A stretch of DNA of 64,000 nucleotides from Sphingomonas oligoaromativorans (GTDB taxonomy: Bacteria > Pseudomonadota > Alphaproteobacteria > Sphingomonadales > Sphingomonadaceae): NCBI RefSeq assembly GCF_011762195.1, contig NZ_JAASQK010000007.1, positions 150,839 to 214,838 of the forward strand, given 5' to 3'. Shown in pieces: positions 17,762 through 26,875 of the stretch. A program made the position numbers and the translations under genes. Position 1 is the first letter of the stretch. Every line of letters starts with the position of its first letter. Under the pieces are notes generated by a model. That model was not told where the DNA came from, made no database searches, and saw only the letters and a list, made by a program, of their open reading frames with translations.

Positions 17762-18676
17762 GTGGCGACGTTGGGACTGAGTGCGGCGGAACGCGAAGCG
17801 GTGGAGGCGTTCCGTCGCAACGTGGTCGAGCCGTCGATGACTGAGCTCGTCATCGTCGACTTCTGGGCGGAATGGTGCGGCCCCTGCAAGCAGCTCGGCC
17901 CGGTGATCGAGAAGGTCGCCAAGGACTATGCGCCACGCGGCGTGAAGCTGGTGAAGATCGACGTCGACAAGGACAAGTTCATCGCGGCCCAGTTCCGCGT
18001 CCAGTCGATCCCGACCGTCTACGCGCTCTTCCAGGGCCAGCCGGTCGCCGATCTCACCAACGCGCGCACCGAATCGCAGCTTTCGCGGATGCTCGACCAG
18101 CTTCTCGCCCAGCTTCCGGTCCAGCCGGGCGATGCCGATCCGATGGCGGCCGACATCGAGCAGTTCGTGGCGATGGGGCAGGCGGTGCTCGCCGACGGCG
18201 ATGTCGAGCGGGCGCTCTCGATCTTCCAGCAGGTGGCGGAGATCGCGCCCGACCATCTGCCCGCCATCGCGGGCCATGCGCAGGCGCTGCTCCAGCTCGG
18301 CCGCGTGGACGAGGCCGAGGCCCTCCTCGCCGCCGTGCCCGCCGACAAGGCGAAGGACGCGACGCTCGCGCAGGTCCGCGCCGGCCTCGCGCTGACGAAG
18401 GATGCCACGCCCGTCGCCGATCTCGCCGGCCTCGCGCGTCAGGTCGAGGCCGCGCCCGACGATCTGGAGAAGCGTTACGAGCTTGCCGGCGGCCTGATGG
18501 CGATCGGCGACCGCGACGGCGCGGTGGACCAGCTTCTCGCCAGCATCGCGCAGGATCGCGCCTGGAACGGCGGCGCGGCGCGCGATCGTCTGCTCAAGCT
18601 GTTCGCCGCCGTCGGGCTCGAAGATCCGTGGGTGGCGGCGCAGCGCCGTCGCCTGTCCGCCGTGCTGTTCACCTGA
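17762..18676 (+). CDS. Thioredoxin-fold co-chaperone, YbbN/CnoX-like with TPR repeats
   Basis: A 304-residue protein. Residues 10-120 form a thioredoxin domain with the redox motif WAEWCGPCKQLGP (WCGPC near 38-42), and residues 130-300 form tetratricopeptide-like helices (VERALSIFQQVAEIAPDHLP and so on). This is the YbbN/CnoX arrangement, in which the protein holds and hands over unfolded clients. Unlike E. coli YbbN, it keeps both cysteines of CxxC. Translation starts at GTG. A Lon-domain protein and a Trm112 protein follow in the same operon. Confidence 0.88.
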   Translation: MATLGLSAAEREAVEAFRRNVVEPSMTELVIVDFWAEWCGPCKQLGPVIEKVAKDYAPRGVKLVKIDVDKDKFIAAQFRVQSIPTVYALFQGQPVADLTNARTESQLSRMLDQLLAQLPVQPGDADPMAADIEQFVAMGQAVLADGDVERALSIFQQVAEIAPDHLPAIAGHAQALLQLGRVDEAEALLAAVPADKAKDATLAQVRAGLALTKDATPVADLAGLARQVEAAPDDLEKRYELAGGLMAIGDRDGAVDQLLASIAQDRAWNGGAARDRLLKLFAAVGLEDPWVAAQRRRLSAVLFT

Positions 18677-18686
18677 GATCGCAGAG

Positions 18687-19313
18687 GTGGCGCGCCTCTC
18701 CATCTTTCCGCTGGCGGGCGCCCTGCTCTTTCCGCGTGCCCATCTGCCGCTGCATATCTTCGAGCCGCGCTATCGGGCGCTCGTCACCGACGCGATGGCG
18801 CGGGATCGGCGGATCGGCTTGATCCAGCCGCGCGACGGCCAATCCCATCGGCCGACCCTGTTCGACGTGGGCTGCGTCGGCCGCATCAGCGATATCGAGG
18901 CGCTCGATGACGGGCGCTTCAATATCGTGCTGGAGGGAGTGAGCCGCTTCCGCCTCGTGAAGGAGCTGGAGGTGTCGACGCCGTTCCGGCAAGTCGAGGC
19001 CGACTGCACGAGCTTCGCCAACGACGCGGCAGTCCCCGATCCGCTGGCGCTGGTGATCCGCGCCGATCTCGAGCGCGAGGCCAAGCGCTACGCCGAAGCC
19101 AAGGGCTATGCGATCGACTGGGACGCAGTGGGTCGCCTCGACGACGAATCGCTGGTCAACGGCGTGGCGCAGGTCGCGCCGTTCGACGTCGCCTCCAAGC
19201 AGGCGCTGCTCGAAGCCCCCGACATGGCGGCGCGCGCCGATCTCACCATCCAGTTTCTCCGCTTCTTCCGCCTCGGCGAGGAAGACGACGGCCACGGAGC
19301 CACTCTGCAATGA
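18687..19313 (+). CDS. Lon substrate-binding (LON) domain protein
   Basis: A 208-residue stand-alone copy of the N-terminal domain of Lon protease. It shows [36 protein letters not shown], and IGLIQPRDG, with [20 protein letters not shown] further on. There is no ATPase or protease domain, so it cannot degrade proteins by itself; its role is not established. It begins with GTG 10 bp after the YbbN-like gene, and its stop overlaps the Trm112 start (ATGA), so all three are co-transcribed. Confidence 0.87.
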   Translation: MARLSIFPLAGALLFPRAHLPLHIFEPRYRALVTDAMARDRRIGLIQPRDGQSHRPTLFDVGCVGRISDIEALDDGRFNIVLEGVSRFRLVKELEVSTPFRQVEADCTSFANDAAVPDPLALVIRADLEREAKRYAEAKGYAIDWDAVGRLDDESLVNGVAQVAPFDVASKQALLEAPDMAARADLTIQFLRFFRLGEEDDGHGATLQ

Positions 19314-19474
19314 TCGACCCCGAACTGCTCGCCGTGCTTGTCTGCCCGCTCACCCGCACGCCGCTGCGCCTCGATGCGGAGCGGCAGGAGCTGGTGTCCG
19401 AAGAGGCCGGCCTCGCCTACCCGATCCGCGACGGCGTGCCGGTGATGCTGGTCGAGGAAGCGCGCCGGCTCTAA
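19310..19474 (+). CDS. Trm112 family protein
   Basis: A 54-residue protein starting [20 protein letters not shown] and ending with [18 protein letters not shown], the signature of bacterial Trm112/YcaR. The family activates class I methyltransferases acting on the translation machinery in eukaryotes and archaea; the bacterial partners are less well known. Only one Cys (C12) of the zinc-type set is present, as is common in short bacterial members. It overlaps the LON-domain gene by 4 bp, and its stop overlaps the stop of the converging UbiH-like gene. Confidence 0.85.
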   Translation: MIDPELLAVLVCPLTRTPLRLDAERQELVSEEAGLAYPIRDGVPVMLVEEARRL

Positions 19475-20691
19475 ATCTGCTGGCCGCTGAGCAGGCGGGG
19501 GAGGGCGCCGCTCTCGCCGCGCGCCTCGGCCATGAAGAAGTCCTTGAGCGGCGGGATATGGTTCACCATGCCGATGCCGAAGCGGCGGACGCGGCTGGCG
19601 GTGCGGCCGGGGACGCCGAACAGGCGGGTCAGGCCGTCGGTCGCCGCCGCCACCATGAAGGTGTCGAGTCCGCGCCAGCGCTCGTAGCGCTGAAGAAGCT
19701 GATGATCGCCCGGATCGAGCCCGAGCCGTGCGCCCTCGATCAGCACTTCGGCCAAAGCCGCCACGTCGCGGAAGCCGAGATTGAGCCCCTGTCCCGCGAT
19801 CGGGTGGATGCCATGCCCCGCATCCCCCGCCAGCGCGAGGCGCTCGCCGGTGATCCGCGCGGCATGGTGGAAGCCGAGCGGATAGCTCGACAGCGGCGCC
19901 GCCAGCTTCAGCGCGCCCAGCATCCCGCCGATGCGCTTGCCGGCCTCGGCAAGGAAGGCGCGCTCGGAGAGCGACAGCATCGCCGGCGCATCCTGCTCCG
20001 ACACCGTCCACACCAGCGCCGAACGATGCCCGCCCTTCATCGGCAGCAGCGCGAACGGCCCGGCGGTGTAGAACAGCTCGTGCGCGACATTGCCGTGATC
20101 GGCCTCATGGTCGAGCATCCCGACGATCGCGACATGATGATATTCCCAGCGCGCGACGGCGATCCCGGCCTCGTCGCGGGTCGGTGAACGGCGCCCCTCG
20201 GCCCCGATCAGCAGGCTGCCGGCGAGGCGGCGACCGTCCGCCAGCGTCACGCGGACGCCCGAGGCATCGCGCTCCACCTGCGCCGCGCGGGCGGGCATCA
20301 GCAGGGTCACGCCGTCCGCAGCCGCCGCGGCCTCGCGCAGGCCGATGCGGAGATAGCGATTCTCCACCATCATGCCGAGCGGGCCATCCGCGTCGAGATC
20401 GGGGGTGAAGGCGAGGAGGCCATGCGCGCCCTGCTCGCCGACCTGGATCTGCTCGATCGGGCTCGCCTCCGCCGCGAAATGATCGAGCACGCCGATCGCC
20501 TTCATCATCCGCCAGGACGAGCTGGAGACCGCCGAGGCGCGCCCGTCCGCCCGCGTGTCGCGGATCGCGTCGGGCTGGGCCGGATCGACGACGATGCTGC
20601 TCACGCCACCCCGCGCCAGCGCCACCGCCAGCGCCGAGCCGACCAGCCCCGCGCCGAGAATGATGACGTCGCTGCGCATGATATCCGACAT
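19471..20691 (-). CDS. UbiH/UbiF/COQ6 family FAD-dependent hydroxylase
   Basis: A 406-residue flavoprotein monooxygenase. The ADP-binding loop [20 protein letters not shown] is near residue 8, the family motif [18 protein letters not shown] lies mid-protein, and the FAD-ribityl motif [20 protein letters not shown] is near residue 287. Such enzymes hydroxylate the ubiquinone ring; which ring position this copy uses (UbiH, UbiF, UbiI or a broad UbiL/UbiM type) cannot be read from the sequence. It is divergent from ftsK. Confidence 0.88.
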   Translation of the reverse strand: MSDIMRSDVIILGAGLVGSALAVALARGGVSSIVVDPAQPDAIRDTRADGRASAVSSSSWRMMKAIGVLDHFAAEASPIEQIQVGEQGAHGLLAFTPDLDADGPLGMMVENRYLRIGLREAAAAADGVTLLMPARAAQVERDASGVRVTLADGRRLAGSLLIGAEGRRSPTRDEAGIAVARWEYHHVAIVGMLDHEADHGNVAHELFYTAGPFALLPMKGGHRSALVWTVSEQDAPAMLSLSERAFLAEAGKRIGGMLGALKLAAPLSSYPLGFHHAARITGERLALAGDAGHGIHPIAGQGLNLGFRDVAALAEVLIEGARLGLDPGDHQLLQRYERWRGLDTFMVAAATDGLTRLFGVPGRTASRVRRFGIGMVNHIPPLKDFFMAEARGESGALPRLLSGQQI

Positions 20692-20807
20692 GATGAACCC
20701 TTTCTCGTCGGCCGCTCTAGCGATCCGGCGCGCGCACCGCCACCGTCGGCGCGCATCCAACGGCCCGCCGCGCTCGGCTTGACCTCTGCCCCCTCCCCCT
20801 GACATGG

Positions 20808-20832
20808 TGCCCCAACCGGAACATTTGGGGCA
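20808..20832. promoter_or_regulatory. Palindrome upstream of ftsK
   Basis: The perfect 8-bp arms TGCCCCAA (20808-20815) and TTGGGGCA (20825-20832), separated by 9 bp, lie 28 bp before the ftsK start in the divergent gap with the UbiH-like gene. The spacing suits a dimeric repressor, but a hairpin in the ftsK leader is equally possible. Confidence 0.35.
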
Positions 20833-20860
20833 CGGACAGCCTCCGGGGAGCAAGACGGAC

Positions 20861-23212
20861 ATGGCGAGCAACGTGGCGGCGCGGGGGGCGCCCTGGCGCG
20901 ACAGGCTGGCGCGGGGCCTCGCGCGGAGCGGAGGGGTGGCCGCCGGCGTCGCGCTGATCGCCGTCGCCATACTGATCGTGCTGGCGCTCGTCAGCTACCG
21001 GCGCAGCGACCCCGCGATCAACACCGACGCGGGCGGCCCGGCGATGAACTGGCTGGGCCAGCCGGGCGCCTGGGCCGCCGACCTCATCCTCTCCGCCTTC
21101 GGGCCGCTCGGCGGCGCATGGGTGCCGATCATCCTGCTCGCCGGCGTGCGGCTGGTGCGGGGGCGCGATTCCGGCCGCTGGGGACGCGCGGCGCTGTTCA
21201 CCATCCTCGGCCTGTTCCTGGCCGGCACCGCCGCATCGCTGTTCCGCGAGGGCGCCAGCCTCGCGCTGCCGGCAGGATGGGGCGGCATCGCCGGGCTGGT
21301 CGGCGCCAAGCTCGTCGATGCGGGCCTCGGCCTGATCCCGGCACCAGGCCTCCTCACGCCGCTGCGCTATAGCATGATGGGCATCGGCGTGATCGCGGGC
21401 CTGTGGCTGTGGTTCGTCGCGATCGGTCTCGAAGCCGACGAGCGCGCCTGGTTCATCAAAGCGGGTCGTGCCGGTGCCCGTCCGGCCGCGCGCGTCGCCC
21501 GTTCGCGCGGGAAGGGGCGGCAGGACGACGCCTTCTACGACGAGGATGAGGACGAGGAGGCGGATTACGACGTTTATGATACGCCGCCGGTGATCTCGGA
21601 GCCGCAGCGCGCGCCGGCCCGCCCGATCATCGCGGATCGGCAGGCGGCGGCCGCCCGGCGCGTCGAGAATGGCCGCCAGGCCTCGCTCGACCTGCGCGAC
21701 GACTATGTGCTGCCTTCGCTCGATCTGCTCGCGCCGGTCCCGCAGAACAGCGGCCAGACCGTCGACAAGGCTTCGCTGGAGCGCAACGCCCAGTTGCTCG
21801 CGACCGTGCTCGAGGATTTCCACGTCAAGGGCCGGATCATCCAGGTCCGCCCCGGCCCGGTCGTCACCATGTACGAGCTGGAGCCCGCGCCCGGCATCAA
21901 GGCCTCGCGCGTGATCGCGCTGGCCGACGATATCGCGCGCAACATGTCGGCGCTCTCGGCCCGTGTCGCCACCATCCCCGGCCGCACCGTGATCGGCATC
22001 GAACTTCCCAACGCCAAGCGGGAATCGGTGATGCTGTCCGAGCTGATTTCGTCACAGGCGTTCGAAGACGGCGCCGCCCAGCTCCCGATCGTGCTGGGCA
22101 AGAACATCTTCGGCGATCCGGTGGTCGCCGATCTCGCGCCGATGCCGCACCTGCTCGTCGCCGGCACCACCGGCTCGGGCAAGTCGGTCGGCCTCAACGC
22201 CATGATCGCCTCGCTGCTGTATCGGCTGAATCCGAAGCAGTGCCGGATGATTATGATCGATCCCAAGATGCTCGAACTCAGCATCTACGACGATATCCCC
22301 CATCTCCTCTCGCCCGTGGTCACCGAGCCCGCCAAGGCGGTGCGCGCGCTCAAATGGGCGGTGGAGACGATGGAGGAGCGCTATCGCATGATGGCGTCCG
22401 TAGGCGTGCGCAGCCTCGCCTCGTTCAACGAGAAGGTGAAGGTCGCCAAGTCCAAGAATCAGCGCCTCGGCCGCCGCGTCCAGACCGGCTACGACGCCGA
22501 TTCCGGCCATCCGGTCTATGAGGAGGAAGAACTCGACTTCGAGACGCTGCCCCAGATCGTCGTCATCGTCGACGAGCTGGCCGACCTGATGATGACCGCC
22601 GGCAAGGAAGTCGAATTCCTCATCCAGCGCCTCGCCCAGAAGGCACGCGCGGCGGGCATCCACCTCATCATGGCGACGCAGCGCCCCTCGGTCGACGTCA
22701 TCACCGGCGTCATCAAGGCCAATCTGCCGACGCGCATCAGCTTCTCGGTCACCTCCAAGATCGACAGCCGCACCATCCTGGGCGAGCAGGGCGCCGAGCA
22801 GCTCCTGGGCAAGGGCGACATGCTCTACATGCCCGGCGGCAAGCAGATCGCCCGTGTCCACGGCCCGTTCGTGTCCGACGAAGAGGTGCGCGCCATCGCC
22901 GACCATTGGCGCGGGCAGGGGACGCCCGATTATATCCAGGCCGTCACCGAGGAGCCCGAGGATGGCGGCTTCGCCCTCGACGGCGCGCCGGCCGACGACG
23001 ATTCCCCCGATGCCGCGCTCTATCGCAAGGCCGTGCAGGTGGTGGCGGAATCGCAAAAGGCCTCGACCAGCTATGTCCAGCGCCAGCTCCGCATCGGCTA
23101 CAACTCGGCCGCGCGCCTGATCGAGCGGATGGAGAAGGAGGGCAAGGTCGGCGCACCCGATCATGTCGGCCGCCGCGAGGTGCTGATCGATCGCGACGGC
23201 CAGCCGGCCTGA
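20861..23212 (+). CDS. ftsK: DNA translocase FtsK
   Basis: A 783-residue septal DNA pump that clears and resolves chromosome termini during division. The N-terminal 190 residues contain about four hydrophobic membrane segments. An acidic and Arg-rich linker follows, then the motor with Walker [15 protein letters not shown] near residue 433 and Walker [14 protein letters not shown] near 567. The C-terminal gamma winged helix ([20 protein letters not shown]) reads polarising DNA motifs. The linker is short, as in many alphaproteobacteria. GGGGAG precedes the start. Confidence 0.95.
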   Translation: MASNVAARGAPWRDRLARGLARSGGVAAGVALIAVAILIVLALVSYRRSDPAINTDAGGPAMNWLGQPGAWAADLILSAFGPLGGAWVPIILLAGVRLVRGRDSGRWGRAALFTILGLFLAGTAASLFREGASLALPAGWGGIAGLVGAKLVDAGLGLIPAPGLLTPLRYSMMGIGVIAGLWLWFVAIGLEADERAWFIKAGRAGARPAARVARSRGKGRQDDAFYDEDEDEEADYDVYDTPPVISEPQRAPARPIIADRQAAAARRVENGRQASLDLRDDYVLPSLDLLAPVPQNSGQTVDKASLERNAQLLATVLEDFHVKGRIIQVRPGPVVTMYELEPAPGIKASRVIALADDIARNMSALSARVATIPGRTVIGIELPNAKRESVMLSELISSQAFEDGAAQLPIVLGKNIFGDPVVADLAPMPHLLVAGTTGSGKSVGLNAMIASLLYRLNPKQCRMIMIDPKMLELSIYDDIPHLLSPVVTEPAKAVRALKWAVETMEERYRMMASVGVRSLASFNEKVKVAKSKNQRLGRRVQTGYDADSGHPVYEEEELDFETLPQIVVIVDELADLMMTAGKEVEFLIQRLAQKARAAGIHLIMATQRPSVDVITGVIKANLPTRISFSVTSKIDSRTILGEQGAEQLLGKGDMLYMPGGKQIARVHGPFVSDEEVRAIADHWRGQGTPDYIQAVTEEPEDGGFALDGAPADDDSPDAALYRKAVQVVAESQKASTSYVQRQLRIGYNSAARLIERMEKEGKVGAPDHVGRREVLIDRDGQPA

Positions 23213-23307
23213 GCGACCGCGCGCACGGATCGTTTCACTCCCGCGCAAGTTCAGTGCGCGTTCAAACCCGCCGCGCTAGTCGCGCCATCATGACCCGGAG
23301 CCTTCCC

Positions 23308-23943
23308 ATGCGTGTCCTGCCTCTGCTGGCCGCCTTCGCCCTGACCGCGCCCGCCATCGTTCAGGCTGCGGCCCCTTCGCCCGCCGCCGCGGCGCTTTCG
23401 CCCGAACTCGCGATGGTGCAGGCGCATCTTCGCGCCGTGACCACCATGACGGCCGACTTCACTCAAACCGACCGCAACGGCGCCACGCTCACCGGCACGC
23501 TCCAGATCAAGAAGCCCGGCCGCGTCCGCTTCCAGTATCAGAAAGGCGTGCCCCTGCTCGTCGTCGGCGACGGCAAGGCGCTCATCATGATCGACTATCA
23601 GGTGAAACAGGTGTCGCGCTGGCCGATCGGCAACACGCCGCTCGCGCTGCTGCTCGATCCCAACAAAAATATCGCGCGCTACGCCCGGATCGTGCCCTCG
23701 GGCGATCCCGAGACGCTGCTCGTCGCCGGACAGGATGCCAAGCATCGCGAATATGGCAGCATCACCGTCGCCTTCCGCCGCTCGGCGGGCGCGCCCGGCG
23801 GGCTCCAGCTCGATGGCTGGACGGTTCTCGACGCCCAGAACAACCGCACGACGGTCCGGCTCTCCAATCAGCGCTTCAACGGCCCGGTGGACGACTCGGC
23901 CTTCCGCTGGAACGATCCTCGCCCTGTCGGCCCACGCCACTGA
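23308..23943 (+). CDS. lolA: Outer-membrane lipoprotein carrier LolA
   Basis: A 211-residue periplasmic chaperone that ferries lipoproteins from the LolCDE complex to the outer membrane. It has a signal peptide (RVLPLLAAFALTAPAIVQAA) and then the LolA core: MTADFTQTDRNGATLTGTLQ, KKPGRVRFQYQKG, and VGDGKALIMIDYQVKQVSRW. The start at 23308 is preferred over 23290 because GGAG lies 7 bp before it. It sits directly behind ftsK, an arrangement common in alphaproteobacteria. Confidence 0.92.
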   Translation: MRVLPLLAAFALTAPAIVQAAAPSPAAAALSPELAMVQAHLRAVTTMTADFTQTDRNGATLTGTLQIKKPGRVRFQYQKGVPLLVVGDGKALIMIDYQVKQVSRWPIGNTPLALLLDPNKNIARYARIVPSGDPETLLVAGQDAKHREYGSITVAFRRSAGAPGGLQLDGWTVLDAQNNRTTVRLSNQRFNGPVDDSAFRWNDPRPVGPRH

Positions 23944-24024
23944 GGATGAATGGTGCGTCGACAACGATGCACCGAAACGGGACAGGTTTGCGGCCTGCCC
24001 CCCGTTCATCGAAGCGACAGCTAA

Positions 24025-24061
24025 AAAGGCCTAGATCGTCAGACGCGGTCATGAGGCCTTT
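24025..24061. repeat. Inverted repeat, possible minus-strand terminator
   Basis: The arms AAAGGCCT (24025-24032) and AGGCCTTT (24054-24061) enclose 21 bp. On the minus strand the stem runs into TTTTT, as an intrinsic terminator would, though no minus-strand gene is recognised upstream of it. It could also end lolA transcription on the plus strand. Confidence 0.35.
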
Positions 24062-24127
24062 CCGGGATTCCCCCTGTTGCCCGGACGGATACGCCTCCTG
24101 TCCCGCCTGCGTGACGAACGCCAGGTC

Positions 24128-24163
24128 GGCCCCCGTTCCATGCCCCCGGAACGGGGGCCTTTC
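24128..24163. terminator. Strong GC hairpin between lolA and xth
   Basis: The perfect 12-bp arms GGCCCCCGTTCC (24128-24139) and GGAACGGGGGCC (24148-24159) enclose an 8-bp loop, followed on the plus strand by TTTCC. It is a plausible terminator for lolA or for a short RNA from this 276-bp gap. Beyond this hairpin and the repeat at 24025, I see nothing else in the gap. Confidence 0.5.
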
Positions 24164-24219
24164 CATTTGTCGCACGGTTCGACTGGCGAAGCGGGATACG
24201 ACTCATTACATCGCCGACA

Positions 24220-25014
24220 ATGTCTGCCACGATCAAGATCGCATCCTGGAACATCAACTCCGTCCGCGCGCGGATCGACATCGTCCAACGTTTCCTGACC
24301 GAGGAGCAGCCCGATGTGCTGTGCCTTCAGGAAACGAAGGTCGCTGACCCGATCTTCCCGCACGCGCCGTTCGAGAGACTGGGCTATGTCCACCGCGTGC
24401 TAGCCGGCCAGCCGATGCATCACGGCGTGGCCATCCTCTCGAAGCTGCCGCTCGGCGAGCATGGCCGGCACGACTGGCAGGACAATGGCGAGGCGCGGCA
24501 CGTCGGCGCGCGGCTGCCCAACGGCATCCGGCTGGAGAATGTCTATGTCCCGGCGGGCGGCGATATCCCCGATCCCGCGCTGAACCCGAAGTTCGGGCAG
24601 AAGCTCGCCTTCGTCGAGCGCATGACCCGCTGGTCCGAAGACCTGCGGGAGCCGACGCTGATCGTGGGGGACTTCAACATCGCCCCGCTCGAATCCGACG
24701 TATGGAGCCACAGGCAACTCCTCGACGTGGTCAGCCATACGCCCGTCGAGGTGGAGGCGCTGGGCCGGCTTCAGGCTGCGCATGGCTGGGTCGATCTCGG
24801 TCGCCATTTCGTGCCGGCTCCGCAACGACTTTACACCTGGTGGAGCTATCGCGCCAAGGATTGGGCCGCCTCCGATCGCGGCCGCCGTCTCGACCATATG
24901 TGGGCAAGCCCCGAGGTTGCGAAGACGGCGACGGCCCATCGCGTCCATGAGGATTGCCGGAGCTGGCTCAAGCCGTCCGATCATGTGCCGCTCGTCACCG
25001 AGTTCAACTGGTGA
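24220..25014 (+). CDS. xth: Exodeoxyribonuclease III
   Basis: A 264-residue AP endonuclease and 3'-phosphatase of the ExoIII type for base-excision repair. Active-site elements are in order: IASWNINSVRAR, LCLQETK (Glu near residue 38), VYVPAGGDIPDP, TLIVGDFNIAP (catalytic Asp-Asn), and the C-terminal SDHVPLVTEF (Asp-His). Its last codons overlap the GTG of ribA by 4 bp (GTGA), so the two are translationally coupled. Confidence 0.93.
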   Translation: MSATIKIASWNINSVRARIDIVQRFLTEEQPDVLCLQETKVADPIFPHAPFERLGYVHRVLAGQPMHHGVAILSKLPLGEHGRHDWQDNGEARHVGARLPNGIRLENVYVPAGGDIPDPALNPKFGQKLAFVERMTRWSEDLREPTLIVGDFNIAPLESDVWSHRQLLDVVSHTPVEVEALGRLQAAHGWVDLGRHFVPAPQRLYTWWSYRAKDWAASDRGRRLDHMWASPEVAKTATAHRVHEDCRSWLKPSDHVPLVTEFNW

Positions 25015-26084
25015 GCGGCCCTCGGGAGGTCGCGCGTGGCATCGATGCGCTCCGGCGGGGCTGGCCGGTCATCCTGCACGACGGCGCCGATCACCTCACC
25101 TTGCTGCCGATCGAAACCGCCGATGCCGACCGGTTGGCCGCCTTCGCTCCCGATGGCCGCTTCGATGTCCTGCTGTCGCCCGAGCGCGCGGCGACGCTGA
25201 CCCTCACCAACCAGCGCCCCGCTGCCGACGCCGGCTCCTCGGGTGCCGTGCGTGTGGCGCATGTGCCGTGGCTCGATCTCGATACCGCCACGGCGCTCGC
25301 CGATCCGGCTCAGGATCTGTCGACGCCGCTCAAGGGGCCATTCCGCACCCTCGACGCCGGCAATCCCGCGCTGTCCGCCGCGGCCCTGAAGCTCGCACGC
25401 CTCGCCGGCCTGCTACCGGCTTTCTTCGTGCGGGAGGGCATTCCTCACGAAGGCACGGCGACGCTCCGGGCTGCCGACGTCACGGATTATGACTCTCCCT
25501 CGCATCTGCGGATCGCGTCGCGCGCGCGCCTTCCGGTCGAGGCGAATGAAGGGACCGAGATCGTCGCCTTCCGATCCGCGGAGGAAGCCGTGGAGCATGT
25601 CGCGCTGGTGATCGGCGCACCCAACGGCAAGCCGCCGCTCGTCCGCCTCCACAGCGAATGCCTGACGGGAGACGTATTCGGCTCCCTCAAATGCGATTGC
25701 GGTCCACAGCTCGACGCGGCGCTACACCGCATCGCGCATGAAGGCTGGGGCGTGCTGCTCTATCTTCGGCAGGAGGGGAGGGGCATCGGGCTCGTCAACA
25801 AATTGCGGGCTTATGCCTTGCAGGATCAGGGCTTCGATACGGTCGACGCCAATCTGCGGCTCGGCTTCGCGATCGACGCCCGCGACTTTGGCGTGGCGGC
25901 GAAGATGCTGGAGCTGCTCGGCCAGGACCGGGTTCGCCTGCTGACCAACAACCCGGCCAAGGTCGCCGGTCTCTCGGCGGCCGGCATCGAAGTGGTGGAA
26001 CGCGTCGCCCACCAGATCGCGGCCAATCCTCACAATGAAGCCTATCTCGCGACCAAGCGCGACCGGACCGGGCACGTCCTGTGA
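25011..26084 (+). CDS. ribA: GTP cyclohydrolase II with degenerate N-terminal domain
   Basis: A 357-residue protein. The C-terminal 200 residues are a complete RibA: the zinc-site SECLTGDVFGSLKCDCG near residues 216-232 and the catalytic LRQEGRGIGLVNKLRAYALQ near 250-270. This opens GTP in the first step of riboflavin synthesis. The N-terminal 150 residues (RGIDALRRGWPVILHDGADH, TLLPIETADADRLAAF) weakly resemble DHBP synthase but lack its acidic DDEDREN metal site, so that activity is probably lost. The GTG start overlaps xth by 4 bp. Confidence 0.9.
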   Translation: MSGPREVARGIDALRRGWPVILHDGADHLTLLPIETADADRLAAFAPDGRFDVLLSPERAATLTLTNQRPAADAGSSGAVRVAHVPWLDLDTATALADPAQDLSTPLKGPFRTLDAGNPALSAAALKLARLAGLLPAFFVREGIPHEGTATLRAADVTDYDSPSHLRIASRARLPVEANEGTEIVAFRSAEEAVEHVALVIGAPNGKPPLVRLHSECLTGDVFGSLKCDCGPQLDAALHRIAHEGWGVLLYLRQEGRGIGLVNKLRAYALQDQGFDTVDANLRLGFAIDARDFGVAAKMLELLGQDRVRLLTNNPAKVAGLSAAGIEVVERVAHQIAANPHNEAYLATKRDRTGHVL

Positions 26085-26581
26085 TCGAACTCGTCGTCGA
26101 TAGCTCGGCGCGCACCCTCCAGATCGGCAACGCTGTCGTCGCCTGCGCCATCGGCCGCGGCGGCGCGCGTGACGCGGCCGACAAGCGCGAGGGAGACGGC
26201 GCCACGCCGCTCGGACGATGGCCGATCCGCGCCGCCCTGCTCCGCCCGGATCGCGGGCTCGTCCCACCGGCGCATCTCCCCTGGCGCTGGCTGCGCAGGG
26301 AGGATGGCTGGAGCGACGATCCGCGCGATCCCGCCTATAACCGGCCCGTCCGGCATCCCCACGGCTACTCGGCCGAGCGATTGTGGAGGGAGGACGGCCT
26401 GTACGACGCCATCCTGCTCCTCGGCCATAATGACGATCCGCCGGTGGCTGGAATGGGAAGCGCCATCTTCCTGCATCTCCGTGAGGGCGACTCGACCGAA
26501 GGCTGCGTCGCTGTTCCACGTGAAACAATGTCGGCGCTTCTCGCCCTGCTCGTGCCCGGATCGATCCTCACGATCCGTTGA
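26081..26581 (+). CDS. L,D-transpeptidase (YkuD) family protein
   Basis: A 166-residue protein with the YkuD catalytic pattern: LLGHNDDPP (His) and then GDSTEGCVAVPRE with the Ser-x-x-Gly-Cys nucleophile near residue 140. GDGATPLGRWPIRAALLRPD is the usual N-terminal substrate-side motif. Such enzymes make 3-3 crosslinks or anchor proteins in peptidoglycan. No signal peptide or membrane anchor is visible, which is odd for a periplasmic activity. The GTG start overlaps the ribA stop. A parS site is embedded in codons for VPRET. Confidence 0.82.
   Translation: MIELVVDSSARTLQIGNAVVACAIGRGGARDAADKREGDGATPLGRWPIRAALLRPDRGLVPPAHLPWRWLRREDGWSDDPRDPAYNRPVRHPHGYSAERLWREDGLYDAILLLGHNDDPPVAGMGSAIFLHLREGDSTEGCVAVPRETMSALLALLVPGSILTIR
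26512..26527. other. parS centromere site 1
   Basis: TGTTCCACGTGAAACA matches the bacterial parS consensus TGTTTCACGTGAAACA at 15 of 16 positions. It lies inside the L,D-transpeptidase gene, 4 kb from parA-parB, and is identical to site 3 at 29981. ParB binds such sites, spreads and forms the origin-proximal partition complex. Confidence 0.9.
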
Positions 26582-26641
26582 GTTGGCTTGTCACCGTTCC
26601 TCGGCTACACAGAATCCTGTTTTCGGCGAAGGAGCGCCCCG

Positions 26642-26875
26642 GTGAAGATTACCGTCGACGTTGACTGCACGCCGGAAGAAGCCCGTCGCTTCATGGGCCT
26701 GCCGGATCTCTCCTCCGTCCACGAAGCCTATCTCTCCAAGATGCGCACGGCGATCGATCAGGGCATTACGCCCGACATGCTGCAAGCCATGACGCAGAGC
26801 TGGGGGCCGATGGGGGAGGCGGGGCTCGCTATCTGGCGCCAAGTTCTGGATCATATGGGTGGCAACAAGAAATAA
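26642..26875 (+). CDS. DUF6489 family protein
   Basis: A 77-residue acidic-to-neutral protein starting KITVDVDCTPEEARRFMGLP after a GTG initiator. The remainder (MLQAMTQSWGPMGEAGLAIW) is typical of a small family found almost only in Sphingomonadales and relatives. Its biochemical role is unknown. It ends 17 bp inside the mnmE reading frame, so the two are probably co-transcribed. The sequence resembles an amphipathic helical protein of the polyhydroxyalkanoate-granule or phasin kind, but that is only an impression. Confidence 0.75.
   Translation: MKITVDVDCTPEEARRFMGLPDLSSVHEAYLSKMRTAIDQGITPDMLQAMTQSWGPMGEAGLAIWRQVLDHMGGNKK

Noticed and set aside
24039..24281. A short minus-strand frame between lolA and xth
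   Set aside because: It runs into the xth start, has no family resemblance or good ribosome site, and the hairpins in the gap explain the structure better.
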